Part shown: piece after piece, positions 24,704 to 32,039 of the stretch
How positions within the stretch are numbered: position 1 is the first letter of the stretch
How the letters are laid out: the number at the start of each line of letters is the position of its first letter
Origin: SVKR01 sp963605115
Lineage (GTDB): Bacteria; Bacillota; Clostridia; Oscillospirales; Oscillospiraceae
DNA length: 64,000 nt
Assembly (NCBI GenBank): GCA_963605115.1
Contig: CAVCTM010000004.1
Span: forward strand, 1-64,000
Direction: 5' to 3'
The notes under the pieces: generated by a model
Told to the model about the DNA's origin: nothing
Database searches by the model: none
What the model saw: only the letters and a program-made list of their open reading frames with translations
Translations under genes and position numbers: made by a program

Positions 24704-25654
24704 ATGATCGAAATCAAAAAGCCCCGCATCGAGTGCATCGAGACTCCGTCCGATGATTCCTACGGCAAGTATGTCGTGGAGCCGCTCGAACGAGGCTACG
24801 GCACGACGCTTGGCAACTCTCTGCGCAGAGTGCTACTCTCCTCTCTTCCCGGCACCGCGGTCACCGCGATCAAGATCGCGGGGATCCAGCACGAGTTCGC
24901 GACCATCCCCGGTGTGAAGGAGGACGTCACTGAGATCGTCCTGAACATCAAGAACCTCATCTGCCGCCTCCACTGCGACGGTCCCAAGACCGTCTACATC
25001 GAGGCATCCGGCGAGTGCGAGGTCACGGCTGGCGACATCAAGGCCGACGGCGAGGTCGAGATCCTGAATCCCGAACTCCACATCGCCACGCTGGGCCCGG
25101 ACGCTTCCCTCAGCATGGAGCTGACCCTGAGCCACGGCAGGGGTTATGTCTCCGCGGAGCGGAACAAGCCCGCGCAGGCGGTCATCGGCATGATCCCTGT
25201 GGACTCCATCTACACGCCCGTCCTGAAGGTCAACTACACGGTGGAAAACACCCGTGTCGGCAACCAGACGGACTTCGACAAGCTGACCATCGAGGTGTGG
25301 ACCGACAAGACCATCGCCGCGCGGGACGCGATGTCGCTGGGCGCGAAGATCCTCTGCGACCACTTCACCATCTTCACCGACCTGAGCGAGAACATCGGCT
25401 CCCGCTCCACCGTCGTGGACAAGGTCGAGGAGCGGCGGGACAAGGTCCTCGAAATGACCATCGAGGAGCTGGACCTCAGTGTCCGCAGCTTCAACTGCCT
25501 CAAGAGAGCAAATATCAACACCGTTGAAGACCTCATCAGCAAGACTGAGGATGAAATGATCAAGGTTCGCAACCTCGGCAGAAAGTCCCTTGAGGAAGTC
25601 GTGCATAAACTCGCGATGCTGGGACTGAGCCTTGCAAGCGACGAGAACAACTGA
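24704..25654 (+). CDS. rpoA: RNA polymerase alpha subunit
   Basis: Alpha (316 residues) dimerises to start RNA polymerase assembly and contacts UP elements and regulators through its C-terminal domain. The N-terminal GYGTTLGNSLRRVLLSSLPG, the central VYSAERNKPAQ-like stretch and the C-terminal domain (LDLSVRSFNCLKRANI, VRNLGRKSLEEV) are complete. Confidence 0.98.
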   Translation: MIEIKKPRIECIETPSDDSYGKYVVEPLERGYGTTLGNSLRRVLLSSLPGTAVTAIKIAGIQHEFATIPGVKEDVTEIVLNIKNLICRLHCDGPKTVYIEASGECEVTAGDIKADGEVEILNPELHIATLGPDASLSMELTLSHGRGYVSAERNKPAQAVIGMIPVDSIYTPVLKVNYTVENTRVGNQTDFDKLTIEVWTDKTIAARDAMSLGAKILCDHFTIFTDLSENIGSRSTVVDKVEERRDKVLEMTIEELDLSVRSFNCLKRANINTVEDLISKTEDEMIKVRNLGRKSLEEVVHKLAMLGLSLASDENN

Positions 25655-25671
25655 TAGGAGGAAACCCGAAA

Positions 25672-26013
25672 ATGCCCGGTACAAGAAAGCTCGGCAAGAC
25701 CACCGATCAGCGCATGGCGATGCTCCGTCAGCAGGTGACAGATTTTCTGGACACCGGCCGTATGGAGACCACCTACACCCGCGCGAAAGAGATCGGCGCC
25801 ATGGCTGAGAAAATGATCACCCTGGGAAAGAAGAAGGATCTGGCGGCTTATCGTCAGGCTCTGAGCTTCATCACCCGCGAGGACGTCGCGAAGAAGCTCT
25901 TTGACGAGACCGCCGGCAAGTATGCCGAGCGCGAGGGTGGTTACACCCGCGTGACCCGCATCGGACCTCGCCGCGGCGACGCCGCTGAGATGGCGGTCCT
26001 GGAGCTCGTCTGA
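25672..26013 (+). CDS. rplQ: 50S ribosomal protein L17
   Basis: L17 (113 residues) is the last gene of the superoperon. RKLGKTTDQRMAMLRQQVTD and the C-terminal GGYTRVTRIGPRRGDAAEMAVLEL are canonical. A strong terminator starts 33 bases after the stop. Confidence 0.98.
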   Translation: MPGTRKLGKTTDQRMAMLRQQVTDFLDTGRMETTYTRAKEIGAMAEKMITLGKKKDLAAYRQALSFITREDVAKKLFDETAGKYAEREGGYTRVTRIGPRRGDAAEMAVLELV

Positions 26014-26045
26014 GCGAACGCGCTTCCCGGTGAGATAACTGCAAT

Positions 26046-26082
26046 AAAAACGGCTGTTCCGAAGCGGAACAGCCGTTTTTTT
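26046..26082 (+). terminator. Terminator of the ribosomal superoperon
   Basis: A perfect 15-bp stem (26046-26060 with 26066-26080) is followed by a T run. The greA -35 box begins two bases after the run. Confidence 0.92.
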
Positions 26083-26083
26083 A

Positions 26084-26112
26084 TTGAAAAACGCCGCGCG
26101 GCGCGCTATAAT
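26084..26112 (+). promoter_or_regulatory. greA promoter
   Basis: TTGAAA (26084-26089), a 17-base GC-rich spacer and a perfect TATAAT (26107-26112). Transcription would start about 20 bases before the greA ATG. Confidence 0.8.
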
Positions 26113-26138
26113 GAGGGCAGGAAAACGAGGTGTTTTGA

Positions 26139-26642
26139 ATGCACGACGAGCTGACGAGGATGGACCTCGAAAAAATGCAGCAGGAGCTCGACGAGCGGCG
26201 GCTGAAGCTGATGCCGGAGCTCATCGAGGAGGTCAAGCGCACCCGCGCCTTCGGCGACCTCAGCGAAAACTATGAATACAAGGCGGCGAAGCAGGCGCAG
26301 AACCGCAACAAGGGCCGCATCCGCTACTTGGAGCGCATGATCGCCTCCGCCAAGGTGATCGAGGACCGCTCCGCCGCGGACGAGGTCGGGCTCTACGACC
26401 GCGTCGAGCTCTATCTGGAGGACGACGACGAGACCCAGACCGTGCAGGTCGTCACCACCGTGCGCTGCGACCCGCTGAACGGACTCATCAGCAAGGAGTC
26501 CCCGCTCGGCAGCGTCCTGCTCGGCAAAAAAGCCGGCGACCGCGTGACGGTGCAGGTGAGCGAGGCTTACAGCTATACCGCGCTCATCCGCAGCATCGAA
26601 AAGGGCAGCGACGACGGCTCCGCCGCGCTGCTGCAATACTGA
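26139..26642 (+). CDS. greA: Transcription elongation factor GreA
   Basis: GreA (167 residues) enters the secondary channel of RNA polymerase and stimulates cleavage of backtracked RNA. The coiled coil with the acidic tip (RAFGDLSENYEYKAAKQ) spans roughly residues 5-80. The FKBP-like C-terminal domain follows, with SPLGSVLLGKKAGDRV. The ribosome binding site is only AACGAGG, but no other start fits the family. Confidence 0.96.
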   Translation: MHDELTRMDLEKMQQELDERRLKLMPELIEEVKRTRAFGDLSENYEYKAAKQAQNRNKGRIRYLERMIASAKVIEDRSAADEVGLYDRVELYLEDDDETQTVQVVTTVRCDPLNGLISKESPLGSVLLGKKAGDRVTVQVSEAYSYTALIRSIEKGSDDGSAALLQY

Positions 26643-26777
26643 TAAAGGGGGCGGCGGAGCATCGAAACGAGCTGTTTTGTCATCTTCATCGCGCTCATCC
26701 TGCTCTGGGCTGCCGCGATGAGAAACGGCGCCGTCCGGCGCATTATCCAGCGAAAACGCGAAGGGAGGAGAGGCACC

Positions 26778-26972
26778 ATGCCCACAGAGCTGCTTCAGGA
26801 GTTTATCGGCAAGCGCTGCGCCGTCGTCATGCTCGGCGACCTCAGCGGCAGCACCGGCGTGATCACCGCCGTGGAAGGCAACTGGATCCGCGTCGAGTAT
26901 AAAAACACCACCAAGCTTATCAACGGCGACATGATCTCGCGCATCGAGATCCTGCCCGAAAAGAAGAAATGA
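26778..26972 (+). CDS. Small conserved-looking protein of unknown function
   Basis: The 64-residue product starts at ATG 26778 after GGGAGGAGAGG. It reads as a small beta-rich, SH3/LSm-like fold, with GKRCAVVMLGDLSGSTGV, VEGNWIRVEYKN and MISRIEILPE. Such modules often bind RNA or act as membrane-protein adaptors; no function can be stated. The same frame stays open upstream to 26646 and encodes a membrane helix without an ATG, GTG or TTG start (see findings). It is probably co-transcribed with greA. Confidence 0.75.
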   Translation: MPTELLQEFIGKRCAVVMLGDLSGSTGVITAVEGNWIRVEYKNTTKLINGDMISRIEILPEKKK

Positions 26973-26999
26973 AAAAGCGCCCGTATGGGCGCTTTTTTT
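26972..26999. terminator. Bidirectional terminator
   Basis: An 11-bp perfect stem (26972-26982 with 26987-26997) has seven T residues on the plus strand and five on the minus strand. It ends greA and the small gene, and can also end the minus-strand DUF1016 transcript coming from the right. Confidence 0.87.
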
Positions 27000-27038
27000 A
27001 TGGAGATATAGATAACCTGACACCCGCTTCGGCGGGGA

Positions 27039-28049
27039 TCAATTCCCTTTCATTCGATTCTGGATGTCTTCGATAGACGGGAGCTGACGCCCTAGCTCTT
27101 CCGGAAGGTCGCTGGTGATCCGGTATTCGCTGACGCCGATGGGCTTGCTCATGTCCTTGAGCGAGTATTCGGCAACGAGATCGTTTTTGCTTTTGCAGAG
27201 CAGCAGCCCGATCGAAGGGCTGTCCTGCTCTTTTTTCAAGATGCCGTCCACAGCGGAGAGATAGAAGTTCAGCTGCCCCGCGTATTCCGGCTTGAACTCG
27301 CCGGTTTTGAGCTCGATGACCACATAGCAGCGGAGGTTGAGATTATAAAACAGTAGATCAATATAAAAGTCGTCGCCGCCCACGTTGAGGTGATACTGAT
27401 TGCCGAGGAATGCAAAGCCGGTCCCAAGCTCCAGCAGGAGCCTTGTCACATCCTTGACCAGCGCCTGCTCAATGTCGCGTTCGAGCATATCCGCTTTGAA
27501 CGGGATGAAATCGAAGATATACGGGTCCTTCATCGTCTGCGCTGCAAGTTCGCTCTGCGCCGACGGCAGACGTTTTTCAAAGTTGTGGACCTTTTCCGCC
27601 AGCACCTGCCGCCGGTAAAGCCCACTTTCGATCTGATGGACCAGCACATTGCGAGACCAGCCGTTCGCGGCTGTCTGTTCGGCGTACCATAGTCTTGTTT
27701 CGTTGTCCGAAAGCTTGTCGAGCAGGACAACATTATGCCCCCAAGGAATTTGTGCAACAGGCTGTTGCACAAATTCGTCGCCCGGATAGGCTGCCGCAAA
27801 CTTCACCATATACTTCAGATTTCTCACGGAGTAGCCCGTGGCGTCGGGGAAGGAGAGCTTGATATCGGCGGCGAGGTTTTCAACAAACCTGCTGCCCCAA
27901 GTCTTGTGTTCATTGATGACCGTGCCGATCGAGTGGTAGAGAAGCAGAAGCTCGCGGTTGACACTGAGCGCCGCGCGGTACTGCGCCGTGCGGATATCCC
28001 GCTTGATCGACTCGACGATATTCAGATATTCACTGCTGTTGACGAGCAT
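27039..28049 (-). CDS. DUF1016 (YhcG-type) PDDEXK nuclease family protein
   Basis: The 336-residue product has the two-part DUF1016 layout. An N-terminal helical domain (SIGTVINEHKTWGSRFVENL, FPDATGYSVRNLKYM, WGHNVVLLDKL) is followed by a C-terminal nuclease fold (about residues 235-290) with the pattern D in FYIDLLFYN and ExK in VIELKTG. Family members are associated with mobile elements and defence; activity on DNA is inferred from the fold. ATG 28049 follows GGAGG; the open frame upstream is untypical. It shares its initiation region with the neighbouring nucleotidyltransferase gene. Confidence 0.88.
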   Translation of the reverse strand: MLVNSSEYLNIVESIKRDIRTAQYRAALSVNRELLLLYHSIGTVINEHKTWGSRFVENLAADIKLSFPDATGYSVRNLKYMVKFAAAYPGDEFVQQPVAQIPWGHNVVLLDKLSDNETRLWYAEQTAANGWSRNVLVHQIESGLYRRQVLAEKVHNFEKRLPSAQSELAAQTMKDPYIFDFIPFKADMLERDIEQALVKDVTRLLLELGTGFAFLGNQYHLNVGGDDFYIDLLFYNLNLRCYVVIELKTGEFKPEYAGQLNFYLSAVDGILKKEQDSPSIGLLLCKSKNDLVAEYSLKDMSKPIGVSEYRITSDLPEELGRQLPSIEDIQNRMKGN

Positions 28050-28072
28050 CGCACTTTGCCTCCATTCTTTTT
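28016..28072 (-). repeat. Initiation-region repeat, copy in the DUF1016 gene
   Basis: These 57 bases align without gaps to 28695-28751, with about 46 identities by hand count. Both copies cover the ribosome binding site, the start codon and the first dozen codons of their genes, and the start codons align exactly. Confidence 0.8.
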
Positions 28073-28728
28073 TATTCGCAATCCAGCAGTGGGCGAAGCG
28101 ACGAGATCCAGTCGCGGAGCGCGGCGGGGTCCATCGAGCGCAGGGCGGCGGCGTAAAGCGCAAAGAGCGCCGGGTGCTTGCGCTCCAAGCGGCGCAGGGA
28201 CTTTTTCGGTCCGTAATAATACTCGCCGAGCAGGTCAAAGCAGATATCCAGACTCTCCGTCAGCAGCCAGTGCCAGCGGTAAAAGCCCTCCGCGTCGTCC
28301 CGCGCGGTGCGCCGAAGCATCTTTTCGCACCAGCTGACGGCTGCGGCGTTCTCCCCCGGCGTCTTTTTCGGTGCGGCGGCGATGTATTCCAGCACGCGCC
28401 GGCGCAGCCGCTCTCCGCGACCGCTGCGGTCGCGCAGGATCTCCCCGTCGAACACCTGCAAGAAGTCCTGCGGGTCAAAATCCGCGCCAAAATCCGAGGC
28501 GGGATAACAGAACACGTCCAGCTCCGTACCATCCACGACGGCATCGTCGTGCTTCGCCGGTCCGCCATAGCCCAGCAGCGCGTCGAAATCGCTGTTCAGC
28601 CCCGCACTGCCGTCGGCAAAGGAGCCATAGACGATCAGAAAATCCGGGTCATATTTTTCGCAGAGATATGACACAACGGCGCTGCGTTTTTTGGCGATAT
28701 TCAGTTCTTCACTGCTGTTGCAGAGCAT
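28072..28728 (-). CDS. Nucleotidyltransferase-fold protein
   Basis: The 218-residue product has a polymerase-beta-type nucleotidyltransferase motif, YGSFADGSAGLNSDFD (residues 34-49), with the two catalytic Asp at 47 and 49 and a possible third at Asp71 in LDVFCYP. The rest is helical. Relatives include aminoglycoside-type nucleotidyltransferases and the toxin half of MNT/HEPN-like pairs. No HEPN partner is adjacent; the next gene downstream is the DUF1016 nuclease 22 bases away. The substrate is unknown. Confidence 0.78.
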   Translation of the reverse strand: MLCNSSEELNIAKKRSAVVSYLCEKYDPDFLIVYGSFADGSAGLNSDFDALLGYGGPAKHDDAVVDGTELDVFCYPASDFGADFDPQDFLQVFDGEILRDRSGRGERLRRRVLEYIAAAPKKTPGENAAAVSWCEKMLRRTARDDAEGFYRWHWLLTESLDICFDLLGEYYYGPKKSLRRLERKHPALFALYAAALRSMDPAALRDWISSLRPLLDCE

Positions 28729-28751
28729 GGCGTTTTGACTCCGTTCCTTTT
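28695..28751 (-). repeat. Initiation-region repeat, copy in the nucleotidyltransferase gene
   Basis: Partner of 28016-28072. It gives the two proteins similar starts (MLCNSSEELNI here, MLVNSSEYLNI in DUF1016), although the proteins are otherwise unrelated. Confidence 0.8.
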
Positions 28752-28773
28752 CTTGCCAGTCGATGGCAGGTCC

Positions 28774-28802
28774 AGTCTAACACGCCGGGCGCGAAAAAGC
28801 AA
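28774..28802 (-). promoter_or_regulatory. Promoter of the nucleotidyltransferase-DUF1016 pair
   Basis: On the minus strand, TTGCTT (28797-28802), 17 bases, then TAGACT (28774-28779), about 45 bases upstream of the nucleotidyltransferase start. Confidence 0.6.
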
Positions 28803-28828
28803 ACGCTTTCCGCCGCACCAAAGCGCAG

Positions 28829-28856
28829 AGCGCCCGCCGCAGATGCGGCGGGCGCT
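28829..28856 (-). terminator. Hairpin after the UbiD-like gene
   Basis: A perfect 12-bp GC-rich stem (28829-28840 with 28845-28856) lies 7 bases past the stop of the UbiD-like gene. The minus-strand U tract is poor, so termination may be partial. Confidence 0.65.
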
Positions 28857-28862
28857 TGTTCA

Positions 28863-30335
28863 TTACAAAATATCTCCCCACTTTGCCTCGTCGATCTCCT
28901 GATACTCCGCGCGGACGAACTTGTCGCGCAGGGGGAAGGGGACGGTGGCGTCGTAGATGGCTTTGTGGGCGATGCCGTTGTCCCAGAGGTCGGGGTCGAA
29001 GAACTTTTTCTGCGTCGGGTCGCCGATGTGACAGCGGACGCCGGGGACGGTCACGAGGTCCTTGTCCGGGCGGAAGCGCGTCGTCAGCGCCCACTCGACG
29101 TCGTAGGGGTCGAAAATGTCCACGTCGTCGTCCACGAGGACGAGATTTTTCATCTCCGGCGCGGTGCCGAGCGCGAGAAGCGCCGCCTGCCGCTGCTTGC
29201 CCTCGTCCTGCGGGACCGTTTTCCGGAATTGCAGGATGCCGTTCAGCTTCCCGCCGCCGCTCGGCGGACAGTAGGCGTTCACGACCTTGCCGGGCATGGC
29301 GCGGTCGAGCTGGGCGAGCAGCGCCGCCTCGGTCGGAAGACCGGACATGGTGACGTGCTCCTCGCTCGCGCCGATGCAGACCTGAAAGATCGGCTTGTGG
29401 CGGCAGGTGACGGCGCGCACCTTCAGCACGGGCTGCACGCGCGCGGCGCTCGCGTAGCCGGCGAACTCCGGAATGGCGAAGCCGCTGCCGGTCGTGGAGT
29501 CCTCCGAGACCGTGCGGTCCGGGAGCAGCTCGCCCTCGATGACGAACTCGGCGTTTGCGATGCAGCAGCCGTCGATGCTGCGGCAGCGCGTGAGCTCCAC
29601 GGCGCGGGAGCGCATCGCGCCGGCTACGGTCAGCTCATCGAAGCCCAGCGGCGTCGTGGGCGGCTCGAAGCAGGACGCGAGATAGATCGACGGGTCCAGC
29701 CCGATGGAGACGGAGATGGGCAGCGTCCGCCCCTGCCGGAACGCCTTGTCCTTGAAAACGCCCATGTGACGGTAGCCGCCGAAGCCGATCGCCATCTCGT
29801 CGCGGCCCTGTATGCTCATGCGGTGGATCGCGGCGTTGGCGCACTCCGGGTCGTCCGGGTCGTGGGCGTAGCAGAGACCCATGGTGACATAGTGTCCGCC
29901 GTCGCGCTCGGTCGTCATCGTGGCGGGCAGGATCTTGCGCACATCAAAGTCCGGGTCGGAGGCGAGGTAGACCTCCTCCTGACACGCCGCCGCGCCGTTT
30001 TCGATCATTACGGGCGGGATGGGGTTTTTCAGCGCGTCCAGATAAAACCAGCCGAGCTTATCCGGGTCCGTGCCGAGCAGATGACCGATGCGCTCGCGGC
30101 TCGCGAGCACGCCGATGGCGATGCTGGCGTCCGGGAAGCCGGCAACGTCGCGGAAGAGCATCATAGGTCCGAGCTTTGTCGGGCGCTTCAGCGTGCCGCG
30201 CGCACCGACGCGGCGGTAAACGCCCGCGATCTCCGCGCGCGTGTCCACCTGCCGGTCCGCGATCTCCAGAAGCTGCCCCGGCACCTCCCGCAGCGCCTCG
30301 ATCGCGCTCCGCAGGTCATAGATCTCAGGTTTCAT
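28863..30335 (-). CDS. UbiD family decarboxylase
   Basis: The 490-residue product belongs to the UbiD family, which decarboxylates (or carboxylates) aromatic and alpha,beta-unsaturated acids using prenylated FMN. It matches the family across its length, including EVYLASDPDFDVRKILP, the mid-protein GYRHMGVF, IGLDPSIYLASC, EFVIEGELL and the PEFAGY region where UbiD proteins place an acidic catalytic residue. I chose ATG 30335, which follows AAAGGA; the longer frame runs into the repeat upstream. No ubiX-like prenyltransferase gene, needed to make the cofactor, is in the window. Confidence 0.88.
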   Translation of the reverse strand: MKPEIYDLRSAIEALREVPGQLLEIADRQVDTRAEIAGVYRRVGARGTLKRPTKLGPMMLFRDVAGFPDASIAIGVLASRERIGHLLGTDPDKLGWFYLDALKNPIPPVMIENGAAACQEEVYLASDPDFDVRKILPATMTTERDGGHYVTMGLCYAHDPDDPECANAAIHRMSIQGRDEMAIGFGGYRHMGVFKDKAFRQGRTLPISVSIGLDPSIYLASCFEPPTTPLGFDELTVAGAMRSRAVELTRCRSIDGCCIANAEFVIEGELLPDRTVSEDSTTGSGFAIPEFAGYASAARVQPVLKVRAVTCRHKPIFQVCIGASEEHVTMSGLPTEAALLAQLDRAMPGKVVNAYCPPSGGGKLNGILQFRKTVPQDEGKQRQAALLALGTAPEMKNLVLVDDDVDIFDPYDVEWALTTRFRPDKDLVTVPGVRCHIGDPTQKKFFDPDLWDNGIAHKAIYDATVPFPLRDKFVRAEYQEIDEAKWGDIL

Positions 30336-30359
30336 AAGCAGTCTCGATCCTTTCAAGAG

Positions 30360-30388
30360 AGTATAACAAGTATAGCATAAATCAAGAA
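30360..30388 (-). promoter_or_regulatory. Possible promoter of the UbiD-like gene
   Basis: On the minus strand, TTCTTG (30383-30388) is 17 bases from TATACT (30360-30365). A second TATACT lies at 30369-30374. The -35 match is weak. Confidence 0.4.
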
Positions 30389-30390
30389 AA

Positions 30391-30600
30391 AAGCCTCGCA
30401 GAGTTTGCGGCGCGCACGCCGCAAATAAATTCAAATCTATTTTTCGGCAGGGCGTGTACCTGCCGAAAAATACTCTGCGCGGAGCGCGACGCGCCGTAGG
30501 CGCTAGTCCCTTGGGGAACGTGCGCCCCAACGGGGCGTGCGCTGAGCGGAGTGAATCCTTCTTCAAATGAGAGCATAAGCGAAGCGGGTCTCATTTGAAT
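30391..30600. repeat. Interspersed repeat, copy A (about 210 bp)
   Basis: This block occurs again, inverted and about 30 bp shorter, at 51387-51564. Shared parts are GCCTCGCAGAG, a GCGGCGCGCACGCCGC palindrome, a TTTTTCGGC...GCCGAAAAA hairpin, CTCTGCGCGGAG, GCGCTGAGCGGAGTGAATCC, and a final hairpin CAAATGAGA...TCTCATTTG. The final hairpin overlaps the 3' end of the carboxylesterase gene and supplies its stop codon. No open frame with family features lies in it. Confidence 0.82.
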
Positions 30601-32033
30601 TTAATTGTCATGCCCGGATGCTCCTCGCAGAAGGCGATGACCTCCGCTTCGTCGGGGGAGGCGATGAGGTCCTCCGCGCGGCTCTCCGATGCGCCGAAGT
30701 GCATCGCGAGCGGCGTCTCCTCCGTGAAAAGCGGCCACGCGGGGAGACCGGGAGCGTTCGGGTCGCCGGTCTTGGCAAAATTCGTCCAGTACGCGCGCAG
30801 GAGCTTTGCCAGCGCGTAGTCATAGTCCGTGAAGCGCGGGTCCGTCATCGTGCCGAAAATGTAGGGGAGCTCCGCGGCGTGGGGCGTCTCGCTGCCGAAG
30901 GGCGGCGCGCCGTGGGACCAGTAGGCGTGCTCTTTGGGCGGCTGCGGGCGGTCCATGTAATAAGCGCGGATCGGCGCGAAGCCGTGCGCGGCGTTATGCC
31001 GCGCCCACGCGACGCCGGGGGAGTAGGCAAAGGCGCGGAAATAAGCGGTGTTTCCGCCGAGCTCGCCGCGCACCTTGCGCGTGAACATCCACGAGTCGCC
31101 CGAAACGCTGCCGCACATGACGGCAACATCCTGCGGGTATTCCCCGCGCCAGAGGCGCACGCCGGGCACGTCGACGACCGTGCTGCCGTCGATAAAGGGC
31201 TGGAAATACGCGAGGTCGCGCTCCGGGATCGTCGCCTCTACCGCGGCGGTCATCTTGTCCAGCAGCTCGCCCGGCTCAGCGCGCAGGGCGTCGTCCGTCG
31301 TCCAGCCGAGGTGGTCGAGCGCGTCGGTGCAGAGCTTCGTGAACTCCGCCTTGGGGCGAACGAGGTCCGCCTCGTTCAGACCGCCGCCGGAATGGGCGGC
31401 GGCGCGGCTGAACAGCCCGCGGGAGAGCGGGCAGGCGAGCTGGATGCGCGTGGAAACGCCGCCGGCGGACTGCCCGAAGATCATGACGCGCGCCGGGTCG
31501 CCGCCGAAGGCGGCGATGTTCTCCTGCACCCAGCGCAGCGCCGCGATCTGGTCCAAAATGCCGAAGTTATAAGCCCCGCCGTTGCGCGCTTCGAGCTCCG
31601 GCGTGTTGAAAAAGCCGAAGATGTTGACGCGGTAGTTGATCGTGACGAGGATGCAGCCCTCGGCGCAGAGCGCCGCGCCGTCATAGGTCGGCTCGTGACC
31701 GTAACCGAACTGGAACACGCCGCCGTAGATCCAGAACATGACCGGCAGCGACTCGCCGGCGCTCTGCGCCGGGGTGTAAACATTCAGATAAAGGCAGTCC
31801 TCGCTGATGGGGTAGTCCCCGCCGTCCTTGCGCTTCTGATAGGGCGCGGCGGAAAAGGCGCTGCAATCGCGCACGCCGGACCAGACCTCCGGCTCCGCCG
31901 GGGGCGCAAAGCGCCGCGCGCCGACCGGCGGAGCCGCGTAGGGGATGCCGCGGAACACGCTGTAATCCCCGCCCCGGTCGCCCGGAACGCCGCGCACCGC
32001 GCCGTATTTTGTGGCTGCTTCCAAGATCGCCAT
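30591..32033 (-). CDS. Type-B carboxylesterase/lipase family protein
   Basis: This 480-residue alpha/beta hydrolase has the type-B signatures: EDCLYLNVYTP (residues 79-89), the oxyanion strand YGGVFQFG and the nucleophile elbow GQSAGG with Ser189. A catalytic His is likely in the PHAAELPYIFG block. No signal peptide is visible. It follows the M20 amidohydrolase by 6 bases and uses GGGAGG at the end of that gene as its ribosome binding site, so the two are coupled. Its last codons and TGA lie in repeat copy A. The natural ester is unknown. Confidence 0.9.
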   Translation of the reverse strand: MAILEAATKYGAVRGVPGDRGGDYSVFRGIPYAAPPVGARRFAPPAEPEVWSGVRDCSAFSAAPYQKRKDGGDYPISEDCLYLNVYTPAQSAGESLPVMFWIYGGVFQFGYGHEPTYDGAALCAEGCILVTINYRVNIFGFFNTPELEARNGGAYNFGILDQIAALRWVQENIAAFGGDPARVMIFGQSAGGVSTRIQLACPLSRGLFSRAAAHSGGGLNEADLVRPKAEFTKLCTDALDHLGWTTDDALRAEPGELLDKMTAAVEATIPERDLAYFQPFIDGSTVVDVPGVRLWRGEYPQDVAVMCGSVSGDSWMFTRKVRGELGGNTAYFRAFAYSPGVAWARHNAAHGFAPIRAYYMDRPQPPKEHAYWSHGAPPFGSETPHAAELPYIFGTMTDPRFTDYDYALAKLLRAYWTNFAKTGDPNAPGLPAWPLFTEETPLAMHFGASESRAEDLIASPDEAEVIAFCEEHPGMTIKFK

Positions 32034-32039
32034 TTGCGT

